This document shows positions 44,638 through 52,607 of a stretch of DNA of 64,000 nucleotides, one piece after another (within the stretch, counting starts at the first letter, position 1; each line of letters opens with the position of its first letter). The stretch is from Leifsonia sp. EB41 (GTDB lineage: Bacteria > Actinomycetota > Actinomycetes > Actinomycetales > Microbacteriaceae). The notes under the pieces are model-generated. The model worked only from the letters and a program-made list of their open reading frames with translations. It was not told the origin of the DNA and did no database searches. The position numbers and the translations under genes were made by a program. The DNA lies in contig NZ_JBGCCJ010000001.1 in assembly GCF_041262565.1 (NCBI RefSeq), positions 434,001-498,000 on the forward strand, given 5' to 3'.

Positions 44638-45833
44638 CGTGCGCTCCTCAGGCAACGGCCCTCGGCGTGGGCGTGGATGTCGCGGGCGAATACGCGCAGC
44701 GCGCTGCGGACCAGGCGCGCGGCTCCGTCGGGATGGTGGCACGAGCCGCGGCCGTCGACCACCTCCGCGAGCCGGGCGAGCTCGGCCGCCGCCTGCGGGG
44801 CGAGCCGGCCGGCGGCCAGTTCGGCGAACCGGTCGGCCATCGCCGGGAGGCCGAACAGGCACGGCCCGCACTGCCGGGCGGAGGCCGCGGCCAGCTCCTG
44901 GACGATCGCTGCGGTCGCCGCCAGGCCGCAGCGCCGGGGGCCGAGCACGTGCACGACCCCGGCGCCCGCCGACTCGCCCGCCGCGGCACCGGTCTCGGCC
45001 GGCGCGATCCAGCGCCCGTGATACCCGCCGAGGAGCACCCCGGCAGCGAGCCTGGCCTCCCCGCCCGCCCTGGCGACGATGTCCACGACGGTCGCGTCGG
45101 TCGGCACCTCGAGCACGCCCTCCGCGGCGACGTCCCCGGTCACCGTGACCAGCCGGGTCCCCGGCTGCGCTGGGTCGCCGACGCTGCGGAACCAGTCGCC
45201 GCCGTAGCGGTCGACGAGCGCGAGCTGCGCGAGGGTCTCGACGTTGTGCAGCAGCGTCGGCCTCCCGTCGAGTCCGGACTCCGACAGCCGCCGCACCCGG
45301 TCGAGCGGCACGGCACGGCCGGTCTGGACGGCGTTCACCACGGCGCTCGCCTCGCCGGCGACGAACCCGTCAGCCGCCTCGATCAGCTCCACGCGGCCGG
45401 CGTCCGAGCGCTCGGCGATTGCGGCCGCGACGGGGGCGAGGGTGGCCTCGTGGAGGTACAGGACGATTCGCGTCGCACCCAGGGCCTCCGACGCGGTCAG
45501 GAGGCCGTCGAGGACGAGGTGCGGCGCATTGGCGAGCAGCACGGCGTCCTTCCAGCTCCACGGCTCGCCTTCGGAGCCATTGCCGATCACGACCGGAGCG
45601 CGCCGCCCTGTCGTCGCCGCCAGCTTGCGGAACGCGGAGAACGCGGCGCCGCCGCGGCCGGTGAGGCCCGACCGCTCCAGCTCGCGTTCGAGGTCGGGGC
45701 GGCGCAGGCCGCGGCGCGGGCCGAACGCGGAGAGGTGGGCGAGAGCGTCGGCGGCGTGCCCGGCCGCGAGCAGCCGCGGCGGCGTGGCGGCCGGCTCGGA
45801 GACCGGCAGGACGTTGTCGGCGGTCATGGTCAT
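44634..45833 (-). CDS. NuoF-like flavoprotein of a redox operon
   Basis: 399 residues. ERSGLTGRGGAAFSAFRKL (FMN/NADH binding) and GNGSEGEPWSWKDAVLL resemble respiratory complex I subunit NuoF, with an SLBB-like middle. The iron-sulfur end is altered: the NuoF pattern SCGxCxPC...C reads SARQCGPC (Cys near 322 and 325) ... GSCHHPDG (Cys near 365), so the first cysteine is Ala and a [3Fe-4S] or His-ligated cluster is possible. It is not part of a complex I operon. RBS AAGGGGA; overlaps its neighbours by 4 bases each. Confidence 0.88.
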   Translation of the reverse strand: MTMTADNVLPVSEPAATPPRLLAAGHAADALAHLSAFGPRRGLRRPDLERELERSGLTGRGGAAFSAFRKLAATTGRRAPVVIGNGSEGEPWSWKDAVLLANAPHLVLDGLLTASEALGATRIVLYLHEATLAPVAAAIAERSDAGRVELIEAADGFVAGEASAVVNAVQTGRAVPLDRVRRLSESGLDGRPTLLHNVETLAQLALVDRYGGDWFRSVGDPAQPGTRLVTVTGDVAAEGVLEVPTDATVVDIVARAGGEARLAAGVLLGGYHGRWIAPAETGAAAGESAGAGVVHVLGPRRCGLAATAAIVQELAAASARQCGPCLFGLPAMADRFAELAAGRLAPQAAAELARLAEVVDGRGSCHHPDGAARLVRSALRVFARDIHAHAEGRCLRSAR

Positions 45834-46408
45834 GACAGTCCCCTTCTGCTCAGTTCGGCTTCCGTGCGACGCGCTGCGGAGGTCTCCAGGAACCCGGCGG
45901 ACACCCGCCAGAGCACGGCGACGAGCACGAACAGCACCGACGCACCGGCGAGCAGCAGCATCCAGCCGGACGTGCCGTCGGTGCCGTCGCCGATCGTGTG
46001 CGCCAGCGCCACCGGCCACAGCGCGTAGCTCAGCCAGTGCACGGCCTTGAAGACGCGCAGCCCGAGCCGCCGGCGCAGCAGCGCGGTGATCGTCACCGCG
46101 ATCAGGAGGTCGACGGCCACCGTGCCGAGGCCGAGCCAGAACGGCAGATGCGCGCCGAGGAGCGGCACCAGGATGTCGGTGAGGGTGAGCTTCGCGTAGG
46201 AGTCGAGCAGCAGCGTCCCGATGTGCAGGACGAGGAACACGACGGCGAGCAGCGACACGTTGCGGTGCAGGAGAGTGACGGAGAAACGCGGCATCCCGGG
46301 CAGCGGGCGGCCGGAGCGGGTCACGATCCCGAGCCAGAGCGAGACGGTGAGCAGGAGGAGGGCGACGACGCCGGAGGCCCGGCCGACGGCCCAGAGGACC
46401 TCATCCAT
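45830..46408 (-). CDS. Ferric-reductase-like transmembrane cytochrome b
   Basis: 192 residues, about five or six helices. Two helices each carry a pair of His: LLHRNVSLLAVVFLVLHIG (14 apart) and AVHWLSYALWPVALAHTIG (13 apart), the bis-heme b pattern of the ferric reductase-like transmembrane domain. It lacks the FAD/NAD domain of full ferric reductases. It should pass electrons across the membrane. Its ATG overlaps the ApbE stop by one base and its end overlaps the NuoF-like start by four. Confidence 0.88.
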   Translation of the reverse strand: MDEVLWAVGRASGVVALLLLTVSLWLGIVTRSGRPLPGMPRFSVTLLHRNVSLLAVVFLVLHIGTLLLDSYAKLTLTDILVPLLGAHLPFWLGLGTVAVDLLIAVTITALLRRRLGLRVFKAVHWLSYALWPVALAHTIGDGTDGTSGWMLLLAGASVLFVLVAVLWRVSAGFLETSAARRTEAELSRRGLS

Positions 46409-47355
46409 CAGTTCGCCCCTGTCCCGGTCGGCGTCAGCTCGGCGGGCCATCGCCCGGTCGTGACGATCGAGCCGTCCCTGGCCACCAGCCGCGCGTCGGC
46501 GCCGAGGCCGCGCAGCCAGGCCGGGGCCGTCAGTCCGCGCACGATCGACGCCGTGCTCAGTGCGTTGGCGCGGACGCACGTCGTCGCGGCGACCGTGACC
46601 GACCGCCAGACGTCGTCGGCCGGGAGCCCGAAGCGCGGGTCGAGGATGTGGTGTCTGGCCTGCCCGTCGCTGCGCCAGCGCCGCTTCTGCGTGCTCGACG
46701 TGGCGACGCCCGCGCCGTTCGGCATCGCGATCTGCTGGGCCGGGTCGGACGGGAGGTCCTGGACGAGCACCTCCCAGAGCCGGCCGGTGGCGCCCGCGGT
46801 GGCGAGGTCGCCGCCGAGCGACACCAGGGCGTCCGCTCCGGTCTCCTCCGCGATGCGGCGGGCGAGGCGATCGGCTGCGTGCGCCTTCGCGGTCGCACCG
46901 AGGTCGAGCCGGAGGTCCGCGGGGAGGCTCAGCGTGCGCCCGTCGAGCGCGACGCGCTGCCAGCCGGGCCGGCGCGGGCGGGTGACCGTCAACGTCACGC
47001 CGTCGGCGGGCAGCGCGGCGAAGTCGCGGTCGTAGCCGAGGCGGTCGAGGTCTGCGCCGAGAGTCGGGTCCACGTCGCCGTCGGTGTCGGCGGCCGCGGC
47101 GAGCGCGACCGCGACGAACTCGGCCAGCAACGGGCTCAGCTCGACGCCGCGCGCGGGACGGTCGCCCGCGTTGAGCCGCGAGAGCTCGCTCTCCGGGTCG
47201 AACCGGCTGGCGGCGGCCGTGACGGCGGCGAGCTCGGCGTCGGCGATCGCGCGCGCCCGCAGGAGGGTCTCCGGGTCGGAGACCACGATGCGGGCCTCGA
47301 CTCCCCAGACCGCGAAGTCGTCGTGGACGAAGTCAGGAGCCGCTGGACTGGCCAC
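46408..47355 (-). CDS. ApbE-family FAD:protein FMN transferase
   Basis: About 315 residues. DDFAVWGVEARIVV at the start, ASRFDPESELSRLNAGD near 60, LDLGATAKAHAADRLARRI near 160, SLGGDLATAG near 190 and ARHHILDPRFGLPADD near 235 are the ApbE motifs, including metal-site residues. ApbE attaches FMN to Thr/Ser in target proteins on the outer face of the membrane, but no Sec signal or lipobox is evident. Start assigned at GTG 47355 (GGTGG five bases upstream); GTG 47364 is possible. It overlaps the preceding gene by 23 bases. Confidence 0.86.
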   Translation of the reverse strand: MASPAAPDFVHDDFAVWGVEARIVVSDPETLLRARAIADAELAAVTAAASRFDPESELSRLNAGDRPARGVELSPLLAEFVAVALAAAADTDGDVDPTLGADLDRLGYDRDFAALPADGVTLTVTRPRRPGWQRVALDGRTLSLPADLRLDLGATAKAHAADRLARRIAEETGADALVSLGGDLATAGATGRLWEVLVQDLPSDPAQQIAMPNGAGVATSSTQKRRWRSDGQARHHILDPRFGLPADDVWRSVTVAATTCVRANALSTASIVRGLTAPAWLRGLGADARLVARDGSIVTTGRWPAELTPTGTGAN

Positions 47356-47665
47356 TGGAACCACCGCCCTGGCTCTGCTGGATGCCGCTTCCGGAGCTGC
47401 TGGAGGAGCCGGAGCTGTCACTGCTGCTCCCGCTGCCGGAGGAGTCCGAGCTGGACGAACCGGAGCTGCTCGATCCCGAACTGCTCGATCCCGAACTGCT
47501 CGACCCCGAGCTGCTGGTCCCCGACGTGCTCGTCCCTGTCGTGCTGGCAGTCGAGGTGCCCGCGAACAGGAAGCCGGACAGGATCCCCGTCACCGCGAGG
47601 CTCGAGATGCCGATCGCGGTCGTGATCCCGATGGCCGTGCGCCGTCCCGCCGATCGAATGTCCAT
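47333..47665 (-). CDS. Ser/Gly-rich single-pass membrane protein
   Basis: 110 residues: a positively charged N-terminus (MDIRSAGRRTAIG), one hydrophobic helix (about 12-36) and a tail of SSSSG repeats facing outward. No FMN-binding domain and no SGAT-like flavinylation motif is visible, though similar loci in relatives start with a flavinylated protein having such a tail. GGAGG lies 6 bases before the ATG. First gene of the redox operon; it may be a truncated or reduced form of that protein. Confidence 0.8.
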   Translation of the reverse strand: MDIRSAGRRTAIGITTAIGISSLAVTGILSGFLFAGTSTASTTGTSTSGTSSSGSSSSGSSSSGSSSSGSSSSDSSGSGSSSDSSGSSSSSGSGIQQSQGGGSSGQSSGS

Positions 47666-47820
47666 GTCAGGCCTCCATCCCGCCCCGTCCGCCGTCTGTC
47701 GTGCGGCGTTCCGGAACTGATCACCAGCCTGCGCTCGGTTTCTTTCCGGAACCTTATTCGGAGTGGGAACGGGATATCGGGTCCCTATGAATCAGCTTTG
47801 TGCGAATCGGCTCTGTGCGC

Positions 47821-48321
47821 TCAGGGCCGCACGCCCACCACGGCCTGCGCGAACCGCCGCACGCGCTCGCCGAGCCCCGCGATCTGCTCCTCGATCACGC
47901 GCGCGGAGTCGAAGCCGACGAACTGCGGAGGCGGCGTGCGCCGCACGTTCTCTGTGCACTCGAACGAGGCGCAGACCAGCGCACCCACGGTGTCGCCTCG
48001 CCGCCCGGCGTCCCCGGCCCTGCGCGCCGACCAGAAGTAGACGTCGCGCCGGACGTGGACGTCCTGGCACCAGCCGCACATGGTGGGCGCGTGCGAGCGC
48101 ATGGAGGCCTCCGACGCGCGCAGCAGGATGCCGACCGGTCCGCTCCCGGTCGGGATGACGACGTAGCCGCGTTGCGGGAGCCGGGGGTCGCGCCAGCCGA
48201 GGTACTCGCGGCGGGACCAGTCCACCTCGTGCATCCCGGGCGGCAGCGGCAGGTCGGCGGCGTCGGAGCGCGAGCAGTTCACGAACGAGTCGCGGAGCTC
48301 CTGCGGGGTCAGGGTGTCCAT
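47821..48321 (-). CDS. FBP domain protein (treble-clef zinc finger, EF-G-binding-like)
   Basis: 166 residues. LTPQELRDSFVNCSRSDAAD begins the FBP family and the C-terminal treble-clef zinc finger supplies CGWC and CASFEC, the four zinc ligands. Relatives include FusB-type proteins that bind elongation factor G, so a ribosome-related role is possible. GGAGGTGGAC precedes the ATG. It stands 155 bases after the redox operon on the same strand, as a separate gene. Confidence 0.85.
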   Translation of the reverse strand: MDTLTPQELRDSFVNCSRSDAADLPLPPGMHEVDWSRREYLGWRDPRLPQRGYVVIPTGSGPVGILLRASEASMRSHAPTMCGWCQDVHVRRDVYFWSARRAGDAGRRGDTVGALVCASFECTENVRRTPPPQFVGFDSARVIEEQIAGLGERVRRFAQAVVGVRP

Positions 48322-48393
48322 GTCCACCTCCTTCGTCCCATGCTGGCACAGGTGCTTGACCTTGACCTCGGGGGCACGGCTTAGCCTCCCGGC

Positions 48394-48720
48394 ATGAGCA
48401 CTCTCCCCAGCGTCACCGACGCCTCCTTCGCCTCCGACGTCCTGGACGCCGAGGGCACCACCCTCGTGGAGTTCTGGGCGCCCTGGTGCGGCCCCTGCCG
48501 GGCGGTCACGCCCATCCTGGAGCGGATCGCCGACGAGCACCGCGACGACATCAGGATCGTGCGGATCAACGCCGACGAGAACCCGCGATCGTCCGCCGCG
48601 TATCACGCGCTCTCGCTGCCGATGATGAAGGTGTTCCGGGGCGGGGAGGTCGTCAAGACGATCGTAGGCGCCAAGCCGAAGCCCGCGATGGAGTTCGAGC
48701 TCGCGCCGTACCTGAGCTGA
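48394..48720 (+). CDS. Thioredoxin
   Basis: 108 residues, one thioredoxin fold. The active site is LVEFWAPWCGPCRAVTPILE (WCGPC) and the cis-Pro lies in LSLPMMKVFRGGE. Cytosolic disulfide reductase; whether it is the main thioredoxin is unknown, since trxB is not here. TAGCCT (48382-48387) ends 6 bases before the ATG and there is no Shine-Dalgarno, so the mRNA is probably leaderless. Confidence 0.95.
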   Translation: MSTLPSVTDASFASDVLDAEGTTLVEFWAPWCGPCRAVTPILERIADEHRDDIRIVRINADENPRSSAAYHALSLPMMKVFRGGEVVKTIVGAKPKPAMEFELAPYLS

Positions 48721-48730
48721 CGCCTCCCGG

Positions 48731-48746
48731 CCTGACGCCGGTCAGG
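48731..48746. terminator. Short hairpin between thioredoxin and metallo-hydrolase genes
   Basis: CCTGAC-GCCG-GTCAGG, six-base stem, at the convergent gene ends; it includes the last bases of the metallo-hydrolase gene. Weak compared with the other hairpins of this window. Confidence 0.3.
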
Positions 48747-49566
48747 TCAGGTGGTCGAACGCGCCGCTGACCCAGCCGATGTACCGCTCGGCCGACCGCT
48801 GCACGGCCTCCCGCGCGTCCACCGGGATCACGTTGCCCAGGTTCCCGTACATCCGGTCGAACGGCCGATCGCAGACCAGCTCGGAGACGCGCCGCACCAC
48901 GGCGGCCGAGAGCGGGATGTCGTTGGGGAAGCTCCGCTGGAAGGTCACCCACTTCTGCGACGGCCCGGGGAAGACCGTGTCGCCGCTGAGCACGACGCCG
49001 CGGTCCCAGTGCACGATCGCGCTGCCGGGGAAGTGCCCGCCGACCGTGCGCAGCAGCACGCCGGGCAGCACCTCCTCCTCGCCGCTCCACTCCCGGATGG
49101 CCGGGTCCTCCCGCTGCACCCAGTGCCGGTCGGCCGCGTTGACCAGCACCGGCACGCCGCCGAGCAGCCGCGACCAGGCGGTCTGCGCGCCGAACATGTG
49201 CGGGTGGCTGCTGGCGATGACCGCGGCGCCGCCGAGGTCCTGGACGGCTGTGGCGGTGGCGTCGTCGACGTACCCGGTGGGATCCCAGAGCAGGTTGCCG
49301 TCCGGTGTGCACAGCAGCAGGGCGCGCTGCCCGATGCCGACCCTCGGCTCGCTGCTCAGCCCGTAGAGCCCGGGCTCCAGCTCCGTCACGGTCACGCGCT
49401 CGCCCTCGCGCTGGAGGCGCTCCAGGGTGGTCCAGCGCTGACCGCTCGGCGGCACGTACTGCCGCTCGTCCTCGCAGATCGGGCAGGAGGCCGGGGGCTC
49501 CTCCCCCGCGTCCGTCACGATCGGGGTCGTCTCCACCGCGCACGTCGCGCACAACCAGTCGGCCAT
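48742..49566 (-). CDS. Metallo-beta-lactamase-like hydrolase with N-terminal zinc ribbon
   Basis: 274 residues. An N-terminal CATCAVE...CPICEDE pair (C-x2-C twice) forms a rubredoxin-like or zinc ribbon module. The rest has the beta-lactamase fold with IASSHPHMFGAQTAW, TVGGHFPGSAIVHW and VVLSGDTVFPGPSQ, although the HxHxDH motif is modified to SHPHMFG. Substrate unknown. TAACCT (49579-49574) precedes the ATG at 7 bases, without Shine-Dalgarno. Confidence 0.85.
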   Translation of the reverse strand: MADWLCATCAVETTPIVTDAGEEPPASCPICEDERQYVPPSGQRWTTLERLQREGERVTVTELEPGLYGLSSEPRVGIGQRALLLCTPDGNLLWDPTGYVDDATATAVQDLGGAAVIASSHPHMFGAQTAWSRLLGGVPVLVNAADRHWVQREDPAIREWSGEEEVLPGVLLRTVGGHFPGSAIVHWDRGVVLSGDTVFPGPSQKWVTFQRSFPNDIPLSAAVVRRVSELVCDRPFDRMYGNLGNVIPVDAREAVQRSAERYIGWVSGAFDHLT

Positions 49567-49642
49567 GCGGGTCAGGTTACCCGGCGCCGCGGCCGTCGTC
49601 AGGGTCTGGTCACGCGGCGCGCTGCGCAATACCCTGTGCCGC

Positions 49643-50443
49643 ATGGCGAATCAACCGGTGATCTTCATCCACGGCCTCTGGCTCCACGCGAGCAGCTGGC
49701 AGCCCTGGATCGACCTCTTCACGGCGGAGGGCTACGCCCCCGTCGCACCACCGTGGCCCGGCGAGAAGGACACCGTGGCCGACACCCGTGCGCACCCGGA
49801 CGACGTGGCCAACTTCGGCATCGACGAGGTCACGGAGCACTTCGCGAAGATCATCGAGGCGATGGACGTCCCTCCGGTGATCATCGGCCACTCGTTCGGC
49901 GGCCTGGTCACCGAGAAGCTGATCGGGCAGGGCTACGGCAACGCGGGCGTCGCGATCGACCCGGCGCAGATCAAGGGCGTGCTGCCCCTTCCGATCCGTC
50001 AGCTCAAGTCGGCGTTCCCCGTGCTCGACAACCCGGCGAACATCCACAAGCCGATCGCCCTCACCGAGGAGCACTTCAAGTTCGGCTTCGCGAACCAGCT
50101 CGGCGACGACGAGGCGAAGGAGCTGTTCGACCGCTGGACCGTGCCCTCCACGGTCCGCCCGATCTTCCAGGCCGCGGCGGCGAACTTCAGCGTCCACTCG
50201 CAGGCAGCCGTCGACACGAAGAACGAGGACCGCGGACCGCTGCTGCTCATCGCCGGCGGCGAGGACAACACGGCCCCCGAGGTGACGGTCGACGCGACGC
50301 TCAAGCTCTACCGCGACTCCAACGCCGTGACCGAGCTCATCACGTTCCGCGACCGCGGCCACTCGCTCGTGATCGACCACGGCTGGCGCGACGTCGCGAC
50401 CGAGATCCTGGTCTGGCTCGGGCAGCAGGGGCTGGAGGACTGA
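49643..50443 (+). CDS. Alpha/beta hydrolase
   Basis: 266 residues. The oxyanion motif is FIHGLWLHASSW near residue 8, nucleophile GHSFGGLVTEKL near 84, acid in LLLIAGGEDNTAP and catalytic His in FRDRGHSLVIDHGW. A soluble serine hydrolase of unknown substrate. TACCCT (49630-49635) ends 7 bases before the ATG, no Shine-Dalgarno. Divergent from the metallo-hydrolase with only 76 bases between the starts. Confidence 0.92.
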   Translation: MANQPVIFIHGLWLHASSWQPWIDLFTAEGYAPVAPPWPGEKDTVADTRAHPDDVANFGIDEVTEHFAKIIEAMDVPPVIIGHSFGGLVTEKLIGQGYGNAGVAIDPAQIKGVLPLPIRQLKSAFPVLDNPANIHKPIALTEEHFKFGFANQLGDDEAKELFDRWTVPSTVRPIFQAAAANFSVHSQAAVDTKNEDRGPLLLIAGGEDNTAPEVTVDATLKLYRDSNAVTELITFRDRGHSLVIDHGWRDVATEILVWLGQQGLED

Positions 50444-50486
50444 GCCGAGCCGGAATACCGCGCCGGCTGTACGGCTTGCCCTCACT

Positions 50487-51506
50487 GTGAAACGCATCGG
50501 CTTCCTCAGCTTCGGCCACTACCAGGCCGTCCCCGGCTCCGTCGTGCGGACGGCGGCCGACGCCCTCCTGCAGACGGTGGAGCTCGCGGTCGCCGCGGAG
50601 GAGGTGGGGGCCGACGGCGCGTTCGTCCGCGTCCACCACTTCGCTCCGCAGCTCGCCTCCCCGTTCCCGCTGCTCGCCGCGATCGGCGCGCGCACCTCGC
50701 GCATCGAGATCGGCACCGGCGTGATCGACATGCGGTACGAGAACCCGCTCTACATGGCCGAGTCGGCCGCGGCCGCCGACCTGATCAGCGGCGAGCGCCT
50801 CCAGCTCGGCGTCAGCCGCGGGTCACCGGAGACCGCGCTCGCCGGCTACGAGTCGTTCGGCTACGTCCCGGGCGAGGGCGAGTCCGACGCCGACATGGCC
50901 CGGCGGCACACCGCGATCTTCCTCGCCGCCATCGCCGGCGAGGGGATGGCGAACGCCGACCCCCGGATGACGGGCACGAGCGGCGGCCTCTCCATCCAGC
51001 CGCTCTCGCCGACCCTCCCGGACCGGATCTGGTGGGGTGCCGGCACCCGGGCGACCGCCGAGTGGACCGCCGAGCAGGGCATGAACCTGATGTCGTCCAC
51101 GCTGCTCACCGAGGACACCGGCGAGGCGTTCGACAAGCTCCAGGCCGAGCAGATCCAGCGCTACCGCGACACCTGGGCCGAGATGGGCTGGGAGCGCGAG
51201 CCGCGTGTGAGCGTCAGCCGCAGCATCATCCCGATCGTCGACGACGAGTCGCGCCGCTACTTCGGCGCGCGGGCGCAGGTGGAGGGCCGCGACCAGGTCG
51301 GGCACCTCGACGGCGGGATCGCGCGCTTCGGCCGCTCCTACATCGGCGAGCCGGAGAAGCTGGTCGCCGAGCTGGCGCAGGACGAGGCGGTGCGGATGGC
51401 CGACACCGTACTCGTGACCGTGCCGAACCAGCTCGGGGTGGACTTCAACGCGCGGCTGCTGGAGGCCGTGGTCGGCGTCGGGCGCGAGCTGGGGTGGCGC
51501 GACTGA
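50487..51506 (+). CDS. LLM-class flavin-dependent oxidoreductase
   Basis: 339 residues, luciferase-like TIM barrel: KRIGFLSFGHYQAVPGS at the start, IEIGTGVIDMRYENPLYMAE near residue 72, and LQLGVSRGSPETALAGYESFG near 110. Uses FMN or F420; which one and on what substrate is unknown. GTG start at 50487, 43 bases after the hydrolase stop, so co-transcription is possible. Confidence 0.9.
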   Translation: MKRIGFLSFGHYQAVPGSVVRTAADALLQTVELAVAAEEVGADGAFVRVHHFAPQLASPFPLLAAIGARTSRIEIGTGVIDMRYENPLYMAESAAAADLISGERLQLGVSRGSPETALAGYESFGYVPGEGESDADMARRHTAIFLAAIAGEGMANADPRMTGTSGGLSIQPLSPTLPDRIWWGAGTRATAEWTAEQGMNLMSSTLLTEDTGEAFDKLQAEQIQRYRDTWAEMGWEREPRVSVSRSIIPIVDDESRRYFGARAQVEGRDQVGHLDGGIARFGRSYIGEPEKLVAELAQDEAVRMADTVLVTVPNQLGVDFNARLLEAVVGVGRELGWRD

Positions 51507-51646
51507 GACTCGAAGTGGGCCTGGCGTGTACCCCGAATGCGGCCCTGTGGGATATTCAGGCACATGAGAGGATCGCAGTGCGGTACACCCGAAGTCCGCA
51601 GCACAGGCCGTGACGACATCGTCCGGTCCCATGGAAGGGGTGTGCT

Positions 51647-52600
51647 TTGCGAACTCGACGATCGGGTGCTGGAATCATCGCGGCCGGGCTGGCGCTCGCC
51701 CTCGGCGCGGTGGGGATCGGGGCTGCCGGGCTCTCCGCTGAGCCGGCGAAGGCTGTGACGCTGAACGACACGTCCACGCCGTCCGCCATCACGGGCATGT
51801 GGGCGTGGGGCAATCCGATCGACCCGTCCGTGGATGCGCGCGGCGACGGCCAGCCGGCATTCGAGCCGAAGGCGCTGGCCGCGTTCGCCTCCGCGCACAA
51901 GCTGCGCACCGTCTACCTCTCCGTGCCGTGGGCGGCCGACCAGGGGCCGTTCGGGCCGTGGCTGCGCTCGGCGGTCACCGCGCTCCACCGCGCAGGCGTG
52001 ACCACGGTCGGCGCGCTCGGCGGCGACCCGGCGTGGGCGCAGCAGCCCGATCTCGCCGCCACCTGGACCACCGCGGCACTGAAGGCTGCGCCCTTCGACG
52101 CGGTGCAGTTCGACGTCGAGCCGTGGGTGAACGCCACCGACGACCAGCTCCCCGGGATCGTGGACCAGCTCGCGACCATGTACGACACCGCGGCGCGCGC
52201 CGCCGGGTCCGTGCCGGTGGGCGCCGACCTCCCCTGGTGGCTGGAGGCCAAGCCCACGGCGGACGGCAGCAGCACGCTGTTCCGCACGCTGCTCCCCCAC
52301 GTCAAGTCGGTCGCCATCGTCGCGTTCTCCGACCACGCCGCGGGCGATGACGGCATCATCGCGCTGGCCCGGCCGGCGGCGACGGCCGCGGCGAGCGCCA
52401 GGGTGCCGTTCAGCGTCGGCGTCGAGACGGACACGCCGGACGTGGCCGGAGGCTCCTCCGCGACCTTCGGGGACGACTCGGCGAGCGTTCTCGAGTCGCA
52501 GACGGCGCTCGTGCGGAGCGCGCTCGGCGGCCTCCAGGGCTACAAGGGCGTCACCGTCGAGCACCTGCTCGCCTGGCAGGCGCTGATCGCCCGCGGCTGA
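51647..52600 (+). CDS. Secreted TIM-barrel-like protein, possible glycoside hydrolase
   Basis: 317 residues. The TTG start is supported by GGAAGGGG 6 bases upstream; there is no ATG nearby. A Sec signal peptide (RTRRSGAGIIAAGLALALGA, then AKAV) predicts export. The mature part repeats the barrel pattern LRTVYLSVPWA, VTTVGALGGDP, VQFDVEPW and VAIVAFSDHA; the Asp and Glu of FDVEPW could be catalytic. No family was recognised with confidence. Confidence 0.8.
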   Translation: MRTRRSGAGIIAAGLALALGAVGIGAAGLSAEPAKAVTLNDTSTPSAITGMWAWGNPIDPSVDARGDGQPAFEPKALAAFASAHKLRTVYLSVPWAADQGPFGPWLRSAVTALHRAGVTTVGALGGDPAWAQQPDLAATWTTAALKAAPFDAVQFDVEPWVNATDDQLPGIVDQLATMYDTAARAAGSVPVGADLPWWLEAKPTADGSSTLFRTLLPHVKSVAIVAFSDHAAGDDGIIALARPAATAAASARVPFSVGVETDTPDVAGGSSATFGDDSASVLESQTALVRSALGGLQGYKGVTVEHLLAWQALIARG

Positions 52601-52607
52601 CGCGCGC

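Noticed and set aside
47390-47570. Repeat array resembling a CRISPR or satellite in the Ser-rich gene
   Set aside because: The repeats are codon-level (SSSSG) within a good reading frame with its own Shine-Dalgarno; they have no spacers.
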